Shown here: positions 1-9,776 of the stretch, in pieces | Layout: each line of letters opens with the position of its first letter | Position numbering within the stretch: the first letter of the stretch is position 1 | NCBI RefSeq assembly: GCF_001514535.1 | Contig: NZ_BCNO01000002.1 | Coordinates: forward strand, 186,001-250,000 | Direction: 5' to 3' | Source of the DNA: Thermodesulfovibrio aggregans | GTDB lineage: Bacteria; Nitrospirota; Thermodesulfovibrionia; Thermodesulfovibrionales; Thermodesulfovibrionaceae | Length of the DNA stretch: 64,000 bases | Translations under genes and position numbers: made by a program | Notes under the pieces: generated by a model | The model's input: only the letters and a program-made list of their open reading frames with translations | What the model was told of the DNA's origin: nothing | Database searches by the model: none

Positions 1-1
1 T

Positions 2-76
2 GGAAAAGCTCTCAAAGATTTAAACATAAAAAGAATAGCCATGTATGGCTTTAAGGGAGGATGGTTAGAGCCTTGA
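2..76 (+). CDS. Possible 3' end of an upstream gene (partial)
   Basis: A reading frame is open from the window edge to a TGA at 74-76 and would overlap the RNase G start. A second frame is also open, to a TAA at 52-54, so I cannot tell which is real. No domain is recognisable in about 24 residues. A radical-SAM gene often precedes rng in related bacteria, but nothing here proves that. Confidence 0.3.
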   Translation, partial: GKALKDLNIKRIAMYGFKGGWLEP

Positions 77-1575
77 GCAATGAACTTTTAATAAACATAA
101 CAAAACAGGAATGCAGGGTTGCTCTTCTTGAGGGTGGTCAGGTTGTTGAGTTTTATATCGAAAGAAAAGGTGATTCAAGTTATGTTGGAAACATTTACAA
201 AGGCAAAGTTGTAAAGGTGCTTAAAGGCATGCAGGCTTGTTTTGTGGATATAGGACTTGATAAAGCTGCATTTCTCTATGTAGACGACATAAAAGGTGGA
301 ATTAAAGAGCTCTATCCTTTTCTTGAGGGAGAAGAAGAAACTGAGATTATTCCGAAGATTGACTATAAAGATGTATCAATAGAAGAACTTGTTCAGGAAG
401 GACAGGAAATCCTCGTTCAGGTTGCAAAAGACCCCATAGGAACAAAAGGAGCAAGGGTTACATCAAGAATTACCCTACCCGGCAGATATGTTGTACTTAT
501 GCCAGGGATGGAACACATTGGAGTGTCAAGAAAGATTGAAGATGAGACAAAAAGAAAACATCTAAAAGAGCTTGCTGCAAAAATTAAGCCCGCAGGATTT
601 GGATTAATTATGAGAACTGTAAGTGAGGATGCCACCGAAGAGGAGATTCAAAGGGATATAGATTTTCTACTTCTTCTCTGGGATAATATTCAGAAGAAGA
701 AAGAAAAAGCTCATGCACCCTTTCTTATTCATAGTGAGTTTGACCTGGTGCTAAGAAGCCTCAGAGATTTTATGAGTCAAAATGTAGACCGAATGATTAT
801 TGACAACTACATTGAATGGCAGAGATTGAAAGAGTTTGCTCAGGTTTATTTTCCAAGAATTGCCGATAAAATTGAACTATACGAAGGTGAAGAACCAATA
901 TTTGATGCCTTTGGAATAGAAGTTGACCTTGAGAGGGCACTTCACCGTAAAGTATGGCTTAAATCTGGAGGATACATTGTGATTGATCAGACAGAGGCAA
1001 TGACAGTAATAGATGTAAATACAGGTAAATTTGTCGGCAAAGAAAATCTTGAAGACACAATCTTGAGAACAAACCTTGAAGCAGTCAAAGAAATTGCCTA
1101 TCAGATAAGGCTTAGAAATCTTGGTGGTATCATTCTAATAGATTTTATTGATATGGAAAAGGATGAAAATAAACAGAAAGTAATCAACGCAATGACTGAA
1201 GCAATGAAAAAAGATCGAGCAAAAACAACAATATACAACATTACTGAACTCGGGATAGTTCAGATGACGAGAAAAAGAACAAGAGAAAGCCTTGAACATA
1301 CTCTATGTGACAGTTGCCCCTACTGTGAAGGCAAAGGAAGAGTAAAAAGTATAAGAACTGTAGCCTATGAAATCCTGAGAAAACTAAAATTTATGACAGT
1401 CCCTCAGGGAACAGAGCTAACAGTAGTTACAAATCCATCTGTAGCTGATCTACTAAGTGACGAAGAGAGAGACTCGATAGAGGAAATTGAAAACTCTAAA
1501 AAAATAAGAATTACGATAAAAAAAGACACAATGTTACATCAGGAAAACTACTCAATTCATAAAAATCTATCCTAA
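61..1575 (+). CDS. rng: Ribonuclease G (RNase E/G family endoribonuclease)
   Basis: Single-strand endoribonuclease for rRNA 5' end maturation and mRNA decay, acting in the cytoplasm. The 504-residue length fits RNase G, not the longer RNase E. An S1-like domain starts near residue 40 (GNIYKGKV, then FVDIGLDKAAFL). The catalytic core carries VIDVNTGKFVG and ILIDFIDM, whose aspartates bind Mg2+. A Zn-link-type cysteine motif, CDSCPYCEGKG, follows near residue 420. The ATG at 61 touches the GGGAGG at 55-60, which is too close for a normal ribosome site; a TTG at 73 gives 12-nt spacing and aligns better with known RNase G N-termini. The start is therefore uncertain. Confidence 0.95.
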   Translation: MVRALSNELLINITKQECRVALLEGGQVVEFYIERKGDSSYVGNIYKGKVVKVLKGMQACFVDIGLDKAAFLYVDDIKGGIKELYPFLEGEEETEIIPKIDYKDVSIEELVQEGQEILVQVAKDPIGTKGARVTSRITLPGRYVVLMPGMEHIGVSRKIEDETKRKHLKELAAKIKPAGFGLIMRTVSEDATEEEIQRDIDFLLLLWDNIQKKKEKAHAPFLIHSEFDLVLRSLRDFMSQNVDRMIIDNYIEWQRLKEFAQVYFPRIADKIELYEGEEPIFDAFGIEVDLERALHRKVWLKSGGYIVIDQTEAMTVIDVNTGKFVGKENLEDTILRTNLEAVKEIAYQIRLRNLGGIILIDFIDMEKDENKQKVINAMTEAMKKDRAKTTIYNITELGIVQMTRKRTRESLEHTLCDSCPYCEGKGRVKSIRTVAYEILRKLKFMTVPQGTELTVVTNPSVADLLSDEERDSIEEIENSKKIRITIKKDTMLHQENYSIHKNLS

Positions 1576-1576
1576 A

Positions 1577-2710
1577 ATGGAATTTCTTACAGAGTGCAAT
1601 AAATGTGGAAAATGTAAGGAAACCTGTCCAGGTTATCAGGCTTTTTTAAAAGAGTCCTTTAGTCCAAGAGGAAGACTGAGACTGGCGAAAGCTTTGCAGG
1701 AAAAAGAAATACTCTATGATGAATCTTTAAAAAAAAGATTTTTTAGCTGCCTTCTCTGTGGATCATGCGAAACCTCTTGTCCATTGAATATAAATATAAC
1801 CAGCATCTTATACAGAGCAAGGACAGAATCAAAAAAAACGTTATTACAATATCTTTTTAAATATTTTTCACTTTATCCCCATATTTTTTTCTCAATTTTG
1901 TCTATTTTAAATCGCTTTGATAAATTTATGAGTATCATAAATTTGCCATATTTCAATAGAATTTCCTCACTGGAAATTAAACCTCAATCTAATTCTCTTC
2001 AAGTCCATAGTAAAGTAAAACCTGCGGGAAGAATTGCCATTTTTTTAGGATGCACATCAAAATATCTAATTCCTTCAATTACTGAAGCTCTAATCTACAT
2101 ATTAAACTGGTTAAACTATGAAGTAATTGTACCGAAACAACACTGCTGTGGAGCTCCTCTTTTGAGTGCAGGTTTTGAAAAAGAGGCAAAAAATCTTGCC
2201 ATAAAAAATCTTGAAGTATATAAATCCTTTAATATAGACGGAATACTAACTCCCTGCCCCACCTGTGCTCACTTTATTGGGGATGTATATAAAGAGCTAA
2301 TAGGAGAAAAACTAAAAGTATTAAAACTTGCAGATTTATTTAGAGAAAAAGATAGAGAGATTAGCGGGCAATACAAAGGTAATGCTTTTTTTCACATCTC
2401 CTGCCACACCTCTAACTATGTTAAAGATTCGGACGATATATTAAGTTTACTTCAAAAATTTGGTTACAATGCTCAGAAAAAAACAGGTTGTTGCGGATTT
2501 GGTGGTCTTTTCTCTTTTTTATTTGAAAAACAATCTATGGATATTCTAAGAAAAAAAGTTTTAGAATATGAGAAAGCAGATATGATAATAAGCTCTTGTC
2601 CAAACTGTATAATTCAATTTAAGTTAGCTATGAAAAATAAAAAAATAGTTCACTATGCAGAAGCTATAGAAAAAATTTTAAAAGGAGCAAAGAATGGAAG
2701 AGCCTTTTGA
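1577..2710 (+). CDS. Fe-S oxidoreductase with CCG domains (GlcF/HdrD-like)
   Basis: Probable electron-transfer subunit related to GlcF (glycolate oxidase Fe-S subunit) and HdrD. Two ferredoxin-type 4Fe-4S motifs lie at the N-terminus (CNKCGKCKETCP near residues 8-19 and CLLCGSCETSCP near 58-69). Two cysteine-rich CCG domains follow (CCGAP with CPTC; CCGFGG with CPNC near the end). Its 377 residues match the GlcF/LutA-with-ferredoxin size. There is no FAD-linked oxidase (GlcD) partner next to it, so the substrate is unknown. It begins one base after the rng stop with no clear ribosome site and overlaps the next gene by 17 bp, so translational coupling is likely. Confidence 0.85.
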   Translation: MEFLTECNKCGKCKETCPGYQAFLKESFSPRGRLRLAKALQEKEILYDESLKKRFFSCLLCGSCETSCPLNINITSILYRARTESKKTLLQYLFKYFSLYPHIFFSILSILNRFDKFMSIINLPYFNRISSLEIKPQSNSLQVHSKVKPAGRIAIFLGCTSKYLIPSITEALIYILNWLNYEVIVPKQHCCGAPLLSAGFEKEAKNLAIKNLEVYKSFNIDGILTPCPTCAHFIGDVYKELIGEKLKVLKLADLFREKDREISGQYKGNAFFHISCHTSNYVKDSDDILSLLQKFGYNAQKKTGCCGFGGLFSFLFEKQSMDILRKKVLEYEKADMIISSCPNCIIQFKLAMKNKKIVHYAEAIEKILKGAKNGRAF

Positions 2711-3467
2711 AATAATCTTACCAGATGGAACAGTTTATAAACCCAAAAAAGAATCTGTAGTGCAGGGGTATGATTCTGATGGAAAACCCAAGAGAATGAA
2801 ATTCTCACCAAGAACAGAGTGTGAAAGGTGTGGAGAGTGTTGTAGACGAGACACACCTGTAATTCTTAAAGATGATATGGAACTTCTCAGAAGAGGTGTT
2901 ATCTCTGAAAAAGATATATATACAATAAGAGAAGATGAAAAAATTCGTTCTTTTATTGATGGTGATACATATTACTCATCAATGGAATTAATAAAAATTC
3001 GCCCTATCTTTGGAAGTTCTACCTGCCTTTTTTATGATCCTGAGGTTGGATGCACAATTTATGAGATGAGACCTACTGTATGCAGAGAATTTGAATGCTG
3101 GAGCCAAAACATAACAATTACAGGGCTTGAAGCAAGAAGACTGACAAGATATGATCTTTTTGGAAGCATTGATATTATTAAAGAAGCTATAGATAAACAT
3201 GAAGAAAAATGCTCTCTCAACAAATTTAATGACTTCGTAGAAGAATTTGCCTCTGGCAAAGAAGAAAACTTTGAAAAGATTGTTGAGATGATTGTATATG
3301 ATAATGCATTAAGGGAATGGATAAAAGAAAAACTGGAGATTGAGGATAGTGTTTTGCCTCTGCTTTTTGGCAGATCCCTCATGGAAATTGCTCCACTTTA
3401 TGGCATTTTAATAGAAAAAGAAGGAGAAAATTTTATAATTAAAGCTATGAAGGAGGCAGATAGATGA
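2694..3467 (+). CDS. YkgJ-type cysteine cluster protein
   Basis: Cytoplasmic protein of the YkgJ/CxxCxxCC family (PF03692), thought to bind a metal or Fe-S cluster; no reaction is established. Visible motifs are CERCGECC near residue 43 and a later cluster around a [17 protein letters not shown] stretch near residue 122; the spacing CxxCxxCC...C...RPxxCRxF is characteristic. At 257 residues it is longer than most members, with an acidic helical C-terminus of no known domain. The ATG has a good AAGGAGC ribosome site and overlaps the preceding Fe-S oxidoreductase, which suggests a joint redox or metal role (inference). Confidence 0.8.
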   Translation: MEEPFEIILPDGTVYKPKKESVVQGYDSDGKPKRMKFSPRTECERCGECCRRDTPVILKDDMELLRRGVISEKDIYTIREDEKIRSFIDGDTYYSSMELIKIRPIFGSSTCLFYDPEVGCTIYEMRPTVCREFECWSQNITITGLEARRLTRYDLFGSIDIIKEAIDKHEEKCSLNKFNDFVEEFASGKEENFEKIVEMIVYDNALREWIKEKLEIEDSVLPLLFGRSLMEIAPLYGILIEKEGENFIIKAMKEADR

Positions 3468-4108
3468 AATTTTTTATTGACACCGCAAATGTTGAAGAGA
3501 TCAAAAAAGCATGGGAAACTGGAGTTATCGATGGAGTTACAACAAATCCTTCACTTATTGCAAAAGAAAAGCGTGAGCCAATATCTCTTCTTAAAGAAAT
3601 ATGTGAGATTGTAGATGGACCTGTCAGTGCTGAGGCAGTTTCTCTTAAATTTGAAGACATGGTGAAAGAAGCATATGAACTAAGTAAAATTCATCCAAAC
3701 ATTGTAATTAAAATTCCAATGACAGAGGATGGACTTAAAGCAGTTAAAAAGCTTTCTCAGGAAGGGATAAAGACCAATGTAACCCTTGTTTTTTCACCAA
3801 TGCAGGCTCTTTTGGCAGCAAAGGCTGGTGCTACCTATGTAAGCCCATTTGTTGGGAGACTTGATGACATAAGTCATTTTGGTATGGAACTTATAAGAGA
3901 CATACAGATAATTTTTGAAAACTACGCCTTTGAAACCGAAGTTATAGTAGCAAGTATTCGCAATCCCATTCATGTTCTTGAAGCAGCAAGAATAGGTGCA
4001 GATATAGCAACAATTCCTTATTCTGTAATAAAACAGCTTATTAAGCATCCTTTAACAGATATTGGCATTGAAAAATTCCTTAGTGATTGGGAAAAAATAA
4101 AAAAATGA
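3464..4108 (+). CDS. Transaldolase / fructose-6-phosphate aldolase-like (FSA/TalC family)
   Basis: Small class I aldolase of the TalC/FSA family, an (alpha/beta)8 barrel of sugar-phosphate metabolism. The 214 residues match the short subfamily (classical transaldolases are about 320). The N-terminal FFIDTAN and GVTTNPSL motifs, the Schiff-base lysine in VIKIP (about residue 83) and [17 protein letters not shown] are diagnostic. Whether it acts as transaldolase or as fructose-6-phosphate aldolase cannot be decided by eye. A GGAGG ribosome site precedes the ATG, which overlaps the previous stop by 4 bp. Confidence 0.9.
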   Translation: MKFFIDTANVEEIKKAWETGVIDGVTTNPSLIAKEKREPISLLKEICEIVDGPVSAEAVSLKFEDMVKEAYELSKIHPNIVIKIPMTEDGLKAVKKLSQEGIKTNVTLVFSPMQALLAAKAGATYVSPFVGRLDDISHFGMELIRDIQIIFENYAFETEVIVASIRNPIHVLEAARIGADIATIPYSVIKQLIKHPLTDIGIEKFLSDWEKIKK

Positions 4109-4124
4109 AAGGAGGAAGGGAAAA

Positions 4125-5582
4125 ATGATTAAAAATAAAAAAATTCTTGTTCCTGCCGTACTTTTTCTCCTGATAGGTATAACCATTGGACTTGTAATTG
4201 CCTCAAAGTTTGATCTGCAAAGCAAAGGCTTTACAGAGGATTATCAGATTTCTAAGGAATCTCAGGAACTTTTATCAAAAATTAGCAGTGCAATGGCAGA
4301 GGTTATTCAGGCTGTAAGACCCTCAGTAGTGAATATTTATACCACTAAGAAAATTAAAAGACCTGGAATGCCTTTTCCCTTTGATGATCCTTTTTTCAGA
4401 AGATTCTTTGGTGAAGAATTTGGCGATATATTTGAAAGACCAAGAGAATACACTCAAACCGCACTTGGTTCAGGAGTAATTGTTGATCCTTCAGGGTACA
4501 TTCTTACGAACTATCATGTTATTAAAGGAGCTGACGAAATTAAGGTAAAACTTTATGATAAGAGAGTTTTTGATGGAACAGTAATTGGCTATGACGCAAA
4601 AACTGATATTGCAGTAATAAAAATAAAAGCAGATGGATTGCGTGCTATAAAATGGGGAGACTCGGATAAGCTCAAAGTTGGCGAAACAGTAATCGCAATT
4701 GGAAATCCCTATGGACTAAATCTTACTGTAACAAGCGGAATTGTAAGTGCCACAGGTAGAGCAAATGTTGGAATATCAGATTATGAAGACTTTATTCAAA
4801 CAGATGCTGCAATCAATCCCGGAAACTCAGGTGGACCTCTTGTTAATGTTAGAGGCGAGCTCGTTGGTATAAATACTGCCATATTCAGTACAACAGGAGG
4901 ATATCAGGGAATCGGATTTGCCATTCCAAGCAATATGGCAAAAACAGTTATGGATAGCCTTATCAAGCACAAAAAAGTAATTCGTGGATGGCTTGGTGTA
5001 ACAGTTCAGGATCTGGATACTGAAATGGCAAAGATGGCTAAACTTAAAGAATTAAAAGGTGCTGTTGTTACAGATGTTGTGGAAGGCTCTCCGGCAGAAA
5101 AAGCAGGACTTATGAGAAAGGACATCATAATCAGTTTTGACGGTAAAGAAGTGGAGGATTCTGCCCATCTTAGAAATATGGTAGTAAACACTTCTCCAGG
5201 TAAAACCGTAACTCTTGAAATAATAAGAAACGGAAAATATTATACAGTTACTGTCACTATCGGTGAACTTCCAGCAACACAACAACTTTCTCAGGCAGAA
5301 TCTGTTCTGGCAGGTATTTATGTTGATGAACTGACAGATAAACTGAGAAATCAACTCAATATTCCTAAGAAAATCAAAGGTGTGGTCATAACATCTTTAG
5401 AGCCGGGTAGTCCTGCTGAAGGACTTCTACAAAAAGGAGATGTGATAATAGAGATTAACAATGAGAAAATAAACAATGTTAAGGATTTTCTAAAAATAGC
5501 AAAAAAAGCTCAAACTGAAGCTATTGTCTGGTTTTACAGAAATGGAAGAGTTTCATACATTACGCTCAGTATAGGGAAGTGA
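4125..5582 (+). CDS. Do/HtrA-family periplasmic serine protease (DegP/DegQ-like)
   Basis: Envelope quality-control protease. Residues 7-26 form a hydrophobic signal or anchor segment, followed by a trypsin-like domain with catalytic His131 (TNYHV), Asp161 (KTDIAV) and Ser235 (GNSGGPL). Two PDZ domains follow, at about 285-375 and 390-480. Its 485 residues are typical of DegP/DegQ. A strong GGAGGAAGGG site precedes the ATG. The last 30 bp overlap the 3' end of the convergent gene on the minus strand. The exact paralogue (DegP, DegQ or DegS) is not resolved. Confidence 0.94.
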   Translation: MIKNKKILVPAVLFLLIGITIGLVIASKFDLQSKGFTEDYQISKESQELLSKISSAMAEVIQAVRPSVVNIYTTKKIKRPGMPFPFDDPFFRRFFGEEFGDIFERPREYTQTALGSGVIVDPSGYILTNYHVIKGADEIKVKLYDKRVFDGTVIGYDAKTDIAVIKIKADGLRAIKWGDSDKLKVGETVIAIGNPYGLNLTVTSGIVSATGRANVGISDYEDFIQTDAAINPGNSGGPLVNVRGELVGINTAIFSTTGGYQGIGFAIPSNMAKTVMDSLIKHKKVIRGWLGVTVQDLDTEMAKMAKLKELKGAVVTDVVEGSPAEKAGLMRKDIIISFDGKEVEDSAHLRNMVVNTSPGKTVTLEIIRNGKYYTVTVTIGELPATQQLSQAESVLAGIYVDELTDKLRNQLNIPKKIKGVVITSLEPGSPAEGLLQKGDVIIEINNEKINNVKDFLKIAKKAQTEAIVWFYRNGRVSYITLSIGK

Positions 5583-6098
5583 ACTAAAGAAGGAGTTCAG
5601 CATCTGCTGTCTTAAATAGAGCATTTTATTAAAGGTGTTTGAAAATTCTCTGAAAGCACGGGCAGGAGAGTTTTCCATCTCCTGCAAGAGTTCTTTACAA
5701 AAATACCAGTTACATCTAAGAGGTCTAAGATAGCGAGGTATTTTACATCCTTTTTCTGTAAGAAGATAGCAAGGCTCTTTTTCCTTAAGATTTCTTTCAG
5801 GGATAGGGAATTTTTCTCTCAATGCCAAAATATAAATTAGATCATCATATTCATACCGGCTGTTTTTGTTCAAACAGCAAATATTAATACATTGAGAACA
5901 AACTTTCTTAGCATAAATATCAATAAAAGGATCAATTTTTAAAATAAGATTCTTGACCTCAGTAGCCAGAGACATTGTTTCTTTAAAAATTTCAGGAAAG
6001 TTTTTGAAATAATACTCAAGTTCTTCTACAAGTTTTCTTAACTCTTCGATATTATCCCACAAAAGCTCTATTTTATTACTGAAAGAAAATTTCTCCAT
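5553..6098 (-). CDS. Cysteine-rich protein, YkgJ-like
   Basis: Unrecognised 181-residue protein with a cysteine pattern resembling YkgJ-type clusters: CSQCINICC near residue 68, then a single C in EPCYLL, then GCKIPRYLRPLRC-N-WYFC near 116-133. The RPLRC element resembles the RPxxCR signature. The N-terminal 60 residues are predicted helical and acidic. It is the last gene of the pilus operon, 2 nt after the ExeA-type ATPase gene, and it overlaps the HtrA 3' end by 30 bp tail-to-tail. A metal or Fe-S role is likely; a link to pilus assembly is inferred from position only. Confidence 0.65.
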   Translation of the reverse strand: MEKFSFSNKIELLWDNIEELRKLVEELEYYFKNFPEIFKETMSLATEVKNLILKIDPFIDIYAKKVCSQCINICCLNKNSRYEYDDLIYILALREKFPIPERNLKEKEPCYLLTEKGCKIPRYLRPLRCNWYFCKELLQEMENSPARAFREFSNTFNKMLYLRQQMLNSFFSSLPYTERNV

Positions 6099-6100
6099 TT

Positions 6101-6925
6101 TTACAGCCGAAGATGTTTCAAGGCTATTTTAACATATGATTTTTTTATTTTATATGAATTCTTGAGATACCCAACCATCAAAGCCCTTGAACATATAAGA
6201 TTTATAATTCTTGGAATTCCTTTTGATGCTTTATATATACGCCTTATTGCTGATTTTTTGAAATAAACTGGAGTTTCTACTGCCCTATGAAGCCTGAAAT
6301 TTATATACTCACCAACCTCCTCCTTTGTCAAAGGATAGAGTCTAACTTTAATACTAATTCTCTGATTTATCTGAGAATACTTTGGTTGTGAGAGAATATT
6401 CTCAAAATAGGGCTGAGCAAAGAGAATAATCTGAAGAAGCTTTTCCTTTTCTGTTTCAATATTTGAAAGATGTTTTATCTCTGTGAGGGTTTCCTCAGGC
6501 ATATCCTGTGCTTCATCAATTATCAAAAGATTTTTATAGCCTGAAAGCTTTCTATTTTTAAGATAATCTGTAAGGAATTCTACTGTTGATAATTTGTTAT
6601 GAAATCTATTTATATCAATGCTGCTGTCCTGAGTGCTTAATTTATAAATTATTCCCCTAAGTAGTTCATCAGGAGTAAGAGAGGAGTTGTATATTACAAT
6701 AGGAATTATATTTTCATTTTTAAAGTTTGTTAAAACTTTTCTTATCAATGTTGTTTTCCCTGTCCCTGGATTTCCTGTAATTAGCATAAAACCTTCACCC
6801 TTTTGAATAAGATATCTTATAGATTCAAGGGCTTCCATATGACTTTTTGATGGATAAAAGAAATCGGGATCAGGTGTTATACCAAAAGGGTCTTCCTTAA
6901 ATTTATAAAACTCAAAATATTCCAT
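6101..6925 (-). CDS. ExeA/MshM-type AAA ATPase of pilus or type II secretion assembly
   Basis: Cytoplasmic AAA+ ATPase of the ExeA/GspA/MshM family. The N-terminal YKFKEDPFGITPDP signature is typical. Walker A is GNPGTGKT at residues 51-58 and Walker B is LLIIDEAQ near 133-140. At 274 residues it lacks the membrane segment and peptidoglycan-binding domain of full ExeA, so it is closer to MshM. It lies 2 nt after the GspF-like gene in the same operon. A role in secretin or pilus machine assembly is inferred from family and context. Confidence 0.88.
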   Translation of the reverse strand: MEYFEFYKFKEDPFGITPDPDFFYPSKSHMEALESIRYLIQKGEGFMLITGNPGTGKTTLIRKVLTNFKNENIIPIVIYNSSLTPDELLRGIIYKLSTQDSSIDINRFHNKLSTVEFLTDYLKNRKLSGYKNLLIIDEAQDMPEETLTEIKHLSNIETEKEKLLQIILFAQPYFENILSQPKYSQINQRISIKVRLYPLTKEEVGEYINFRLHRAVETPVYFKKSAIRRIYKASKGIPRIINLICSRALMVGYLKNSYKIKKSYVKIALKHLRL

Positions 6926-6927
6926 TA

Positions 6928-8139
6928 CTATCTCCCGAGCTTGGAAATTAAATCATAAAGTGGACTTAAAAGACTAATGAAAATTATTGCAAAAAACAAA
7001 CCAATAAATAAAATCATTACAGGTTCAATAATTTTACCAAGTCTTACAGAGTATTCATGAAGTTTTGATGTGTAGTAGTTGTTCAAAAATTCAAGTTGCT
7101 CATCAAGATTTCCTGAAGTTTCACCAATATCTATGAGTCTTATTACCATTGGAGGAAAAATATTCTGTTCTTTTAAAGAATGAGACATCCTTTCTCCTGT
7201 AATAATTTTTTCTTTGGCATTTTTTATTGCCTTTTTCATTATTTCATTATTAACAACCTCTGCTGTCATATCCAATGCACTGTCTATTGGAACACCAGCT
7301 ACTGTAAGAATGCGTAACTGTTCTGCAAACAATGCAACGGCTCTGTTATAGACTATTTGTTTTATAATCGGCAACTTAAAAGACAAAAAGTCAATCATCA
7401 ATTTGACCCTTAAATTTTTTTTTATCATAGGCATTGAAATAAAGATAACTAAAGGAAAAAGAGGTAAAAGATAAAAAAACCTGGACAGCAAATTTCCTGC
7501 CTGTACAAGAATCTGCGTAATAAATGGAATTTTAACTCCCATTCCCTCCATTGCATTTACAATCTTTGGTAAAACATATACAAGCCAGAAACATACAGCA
7601 CCAAAAGAGACAACTGTTGCAAATATTGGATATATAAGTGCTCTCTTTATAGCTGTTCTTAAATCTTCAATTCTTTGAAAGTAATCTGCTATCTCACTAA
7701 GGCTACCGTCAAGCCGACCTGTTTCTTCACCGATTTTTATGAGATACTGAACTACCGGAGGAAAAATATCTTTGTGCATTGATATTGCTTCATTGAAAGA
7801 CATTCCTTTTTCAATCAAATCTTTCAAATCTAATACTACTCTTTTAAATTTCTCTTTTGTTATATTTTCAGCAATATCAGCAAGAGCTACAGTAAGAGGT
7901 ACTCCAGCTTTAAGCATTAGAGAAAGATTTTTTGCAAACTCAATTAGCTGAACATTTTTTACCCTGCCAGATAGAAGAGTTATAAATGGTAAAAAAATCT
8001 TTGGAATTTCTGAAACAGAGAGCACATAAATATTTTTCATAGTAAGAATATTTATAGCATCTGTGTAACTGTTTGCTTTAATAAAACCTCTGAAAACTTT
8101 ACCTTCTTCAGTTACTGCTTTGTATAAAAAGATATTCAT
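6928..8139 (-). CDS. Type IV pilus/T2SS inner-membrane platform protein (PilC/GspF/MshG)
   Basis: Polytopic platform protein that couples the assembly ATPase to pilin polymerisation. The 403 residues match the PilC/GspF family. Two T2SSF domains are visible, each with the F-x-LMLKAG-P or LRILTVAGVPI type motif and a GET-G-L sequence. Membrane segments lie near residues 170-195, 215-240 and at the C-terminus (370-395). The start overlaps the ATPase stop by 4 bp. Gene order parallels mshG/gspF after mshE/gspE. Confidence 0.93.
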   Translation of the reverse strand: MNIFLYKAVTEEGKVFRGFIKANSYTDAINILTMKNIYVLSVSEIPKIFLPFITLLSGRVKNVQLIEFAKNLSLMLKAGVPLTVALADIAENITKEKFKRVVLDLKDLIEKGMSFNEAISMHKDIFPPVVQYLIKIGEETGRLDGSLSEIADYFQRIEDLRTAIKRALIYPIFATVVSFGAVCFWLVYVLPKIVNAMEGMGVKIPFITQILVQAGNLLSRFFYLLPLFPLVIFISMPMIKKNLRVKLMIDFLSFKLPIIKQIVYNRAVALFAEQLRILTVAGVPIDSALDMTAEVVNNEIMKKAIKNAKEKIITGERMSHSLKEQNIFPPMVIRLIDIGETSGNLDEQLEFLNNYYTSKLHEYSVRLGKIIEPVMILFIGLFFAIIFISLLSPLYDLISKLGR

Positions 8140-9776
8140 CCTGCGACTCTTTCAACTTCTTCAATAGTTGAAACTCCCTCTGCAACCTTTTTTAAACCAT
8201 CAATTTTGAGCGGGATCATGCCACTGTCTTTTGCTGCCCCTTTAAGAGCATTAAATGAAACTCCTTCATAAATCATATCCCTCATTTTATCACTTACTAT
8301 CATGAGTTCTCCTATTGCCACTCTACCTAAATATCCAGTTTTTTTACATACTTTACATCCAGCACCATAATAAACTGTTTCAACTTCCATATTGGCATTT
8401 TTAAAAATTTCCCTCTCCCTTTCTGTTAAATCTCTTGAAGTTTTACAGAATGGACATATCTTCCTTATAAGTCTCTGACTCAGCACAGCAAGCAAAGAAG
8501 AGCTGAGAAGAAATCTATCGGCACCAAGATCAAAAAGTCTCGGAACAGCACTTACTGCATCAGAAGTATGAAGTGTGCTTAGAACCAGATGTCCTGTGAC
8601 TGATGCTCTTATTGCAATCTTTGCAGTTTCTTCATCACGAATCTCACCAAGCAAAATTATATCAGGGTCATGTCTCATAAAGCTTCTTCCTGCAAGAGCA
8701 AAGTCATAGCCAATTTTTTCATTAACTTCACTCTGCTTTGCAAAACTTATTCTATACTCCACAGGGTCTTCAATTGTGATAACACTTCTTTGAAGTCTGT
8801 TCGTTTCTCTTAACAAAGCATAGAGTGTTGTGCTCTTACCACTTCCTGTTGGTCCAACAACAAGAATAATTCCATTTGGTTTTCTTATAATTTCCCTTAA
8901 CTTCATAGCAAGAGTCTCACTAAAGCCAAGTTTATTGAGACTGAAAAACTCATCTGAACCGCCAAATAGTAATCTAAGGACAACACTTTCTCCATCTATT
9001 GTTGGAATTGTTGAGACTCTCACTTCATATCTTTTACCTACAAAAGGAAAGATAAATGAGCCATCTTGCGGAAGTCTCTGCTCTGCTATGTCAAGCCTTG
9101 CTAAAATCTTTATTCTCGATACTATTCCAGTATGAAGTTGTCTTGGAAGAAAATATCCTTCAGTCAAAATTCCATCAACCCTGTATAAGATAGTTACAAC
9201 GCCAGCATTAATGTTTATATGGATATCTGTTGCTCCTCTTCTTATTCCTTCCGCTAAAATAGCATCAACAATCCGTGGAAAACTATCGGGAGGAGTTACT
9301 CCTGTTGTTAAAGTTACATTTATTGAATCTTCTATAATTTTTTCTGTTGGATTTTCTAAAAAGTAGTAAGCTTTCTCAAGGGTGTCCATAAAACCTTCTT
9401 CATCTGTAAGATAGGGCTTTGCTCTCTTTCCTGTTATTGCTTTTACTTTATCAAGAGCAACGATATTGCTTGGATCAGTAACTACTATCTTTAAAACTGC
9501 ATCGGTTTGTTCAATTGGAAGAAATTTTGCTGACTCTGTGACATTTTTGGGAAAGAGCTTAAGGAGTTCAGTGTCAATAGGATATTGCCTTATATCTATA
9601 TATTCAAGTCCATGCTGAATTGCAAGAATCTCTGCAAGCTCTGAAGATGTAATAAATCCAAGTGATATCAAACACTTTCCAAGAACCTGACCAGTGATTT
9701 TTTGCACACTAAGAGCTATACTAAGTTCCTGTTCAGTAAGCAATTTTTTTTCTAATAAAAGGTCTCCAAGTCTCAT
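8136..9776 (-). CDS. Type IV pilus/T2SS assembly ATPase (PilB/GspE/MshE)
   Basis: Hexameric assembly ATPase at the cytoplasmic face of the inner membrane. An N-terminal T2SSE_N domain (about residues 1-130) precedes the ATPase domain. Walker A is GPTGSGKST (308-316), the Asp box follows at TIEDPVEY, Walker B is IILLGEIRDEET, and the His box is GHLVLSTLHT. A zinc tetracysteine is present (C441, C444, C474, C477), as in extension ATPases and unlike PilT. The length of 546 is normal. It overlaps both neighbours by 4 bp. Confidence 0.95.
   Translation of the reverse strand: MRLGDLLLEKKLLTEQELSIALSVQKITGQVLGKCLISLGFITSSELAEILAIQHGLEYIDIRQYPIDTELLKLFPKNVTESAKFLPIEQTDAVLKIVVTDPSNIVALDKVKAITGKRAKPYLTDEEGFMDTLEKAYYFLENPTEKIIEDSINVTLTTGVTPPDSFPRIVDAILAEGIRRGATDIHININAGVVTILYRVDGILTEGYFLPRQLHTGIVSRIKILARLDIAEQRLPQDGSFIFPFVGKRYEVRVSTIPTIDGESVVLRLLFGGSDEFFSLNKLGFSETLAMKLREIIRKPNGIILVVGPTGSGKSTTLYALLRETNRLQRSVITIEDPVEYRISFAKQSEVNEKIGYDFALAGRSFMRHDPDIILLGEIRDEETAKIAIRASVTGHLVLSTLHTSDAVSAVPRLFDLGADRFLLSSSLLAVLSQRLIRKICPFCKTSRDLTEREREIFKNANMEVETVYYGAGCKVCKKTGYLGRVAIGELMIVSDKMRDMIYEGVSFNALKGAAKDSGMIPLKIDGLKKVAEGVSTIEEVERVAG

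Noticed and set aside
5006-5354. Two minus-strand ORFs opposite the HtrA PDZ region
   Set aside because: They lack ribosome sites and protein-like composition; the plus-strand protease is clearly coding throughout.
5553-5582. The 30-bp tail overlap of the HtrA and cysteine-protein genes as a sign of frameshift
   Set aside because: Both proteins end in plausible sequence and other convergent pairs in the window also overlap, so this is ordinary packing.
8830-9135. Plus-strand ORF of 101 codons inside the assembly ATPase gene
   Set aside because: It is a shadow frame opposite the conserved Walker A region, with no ribosome site and no domain.
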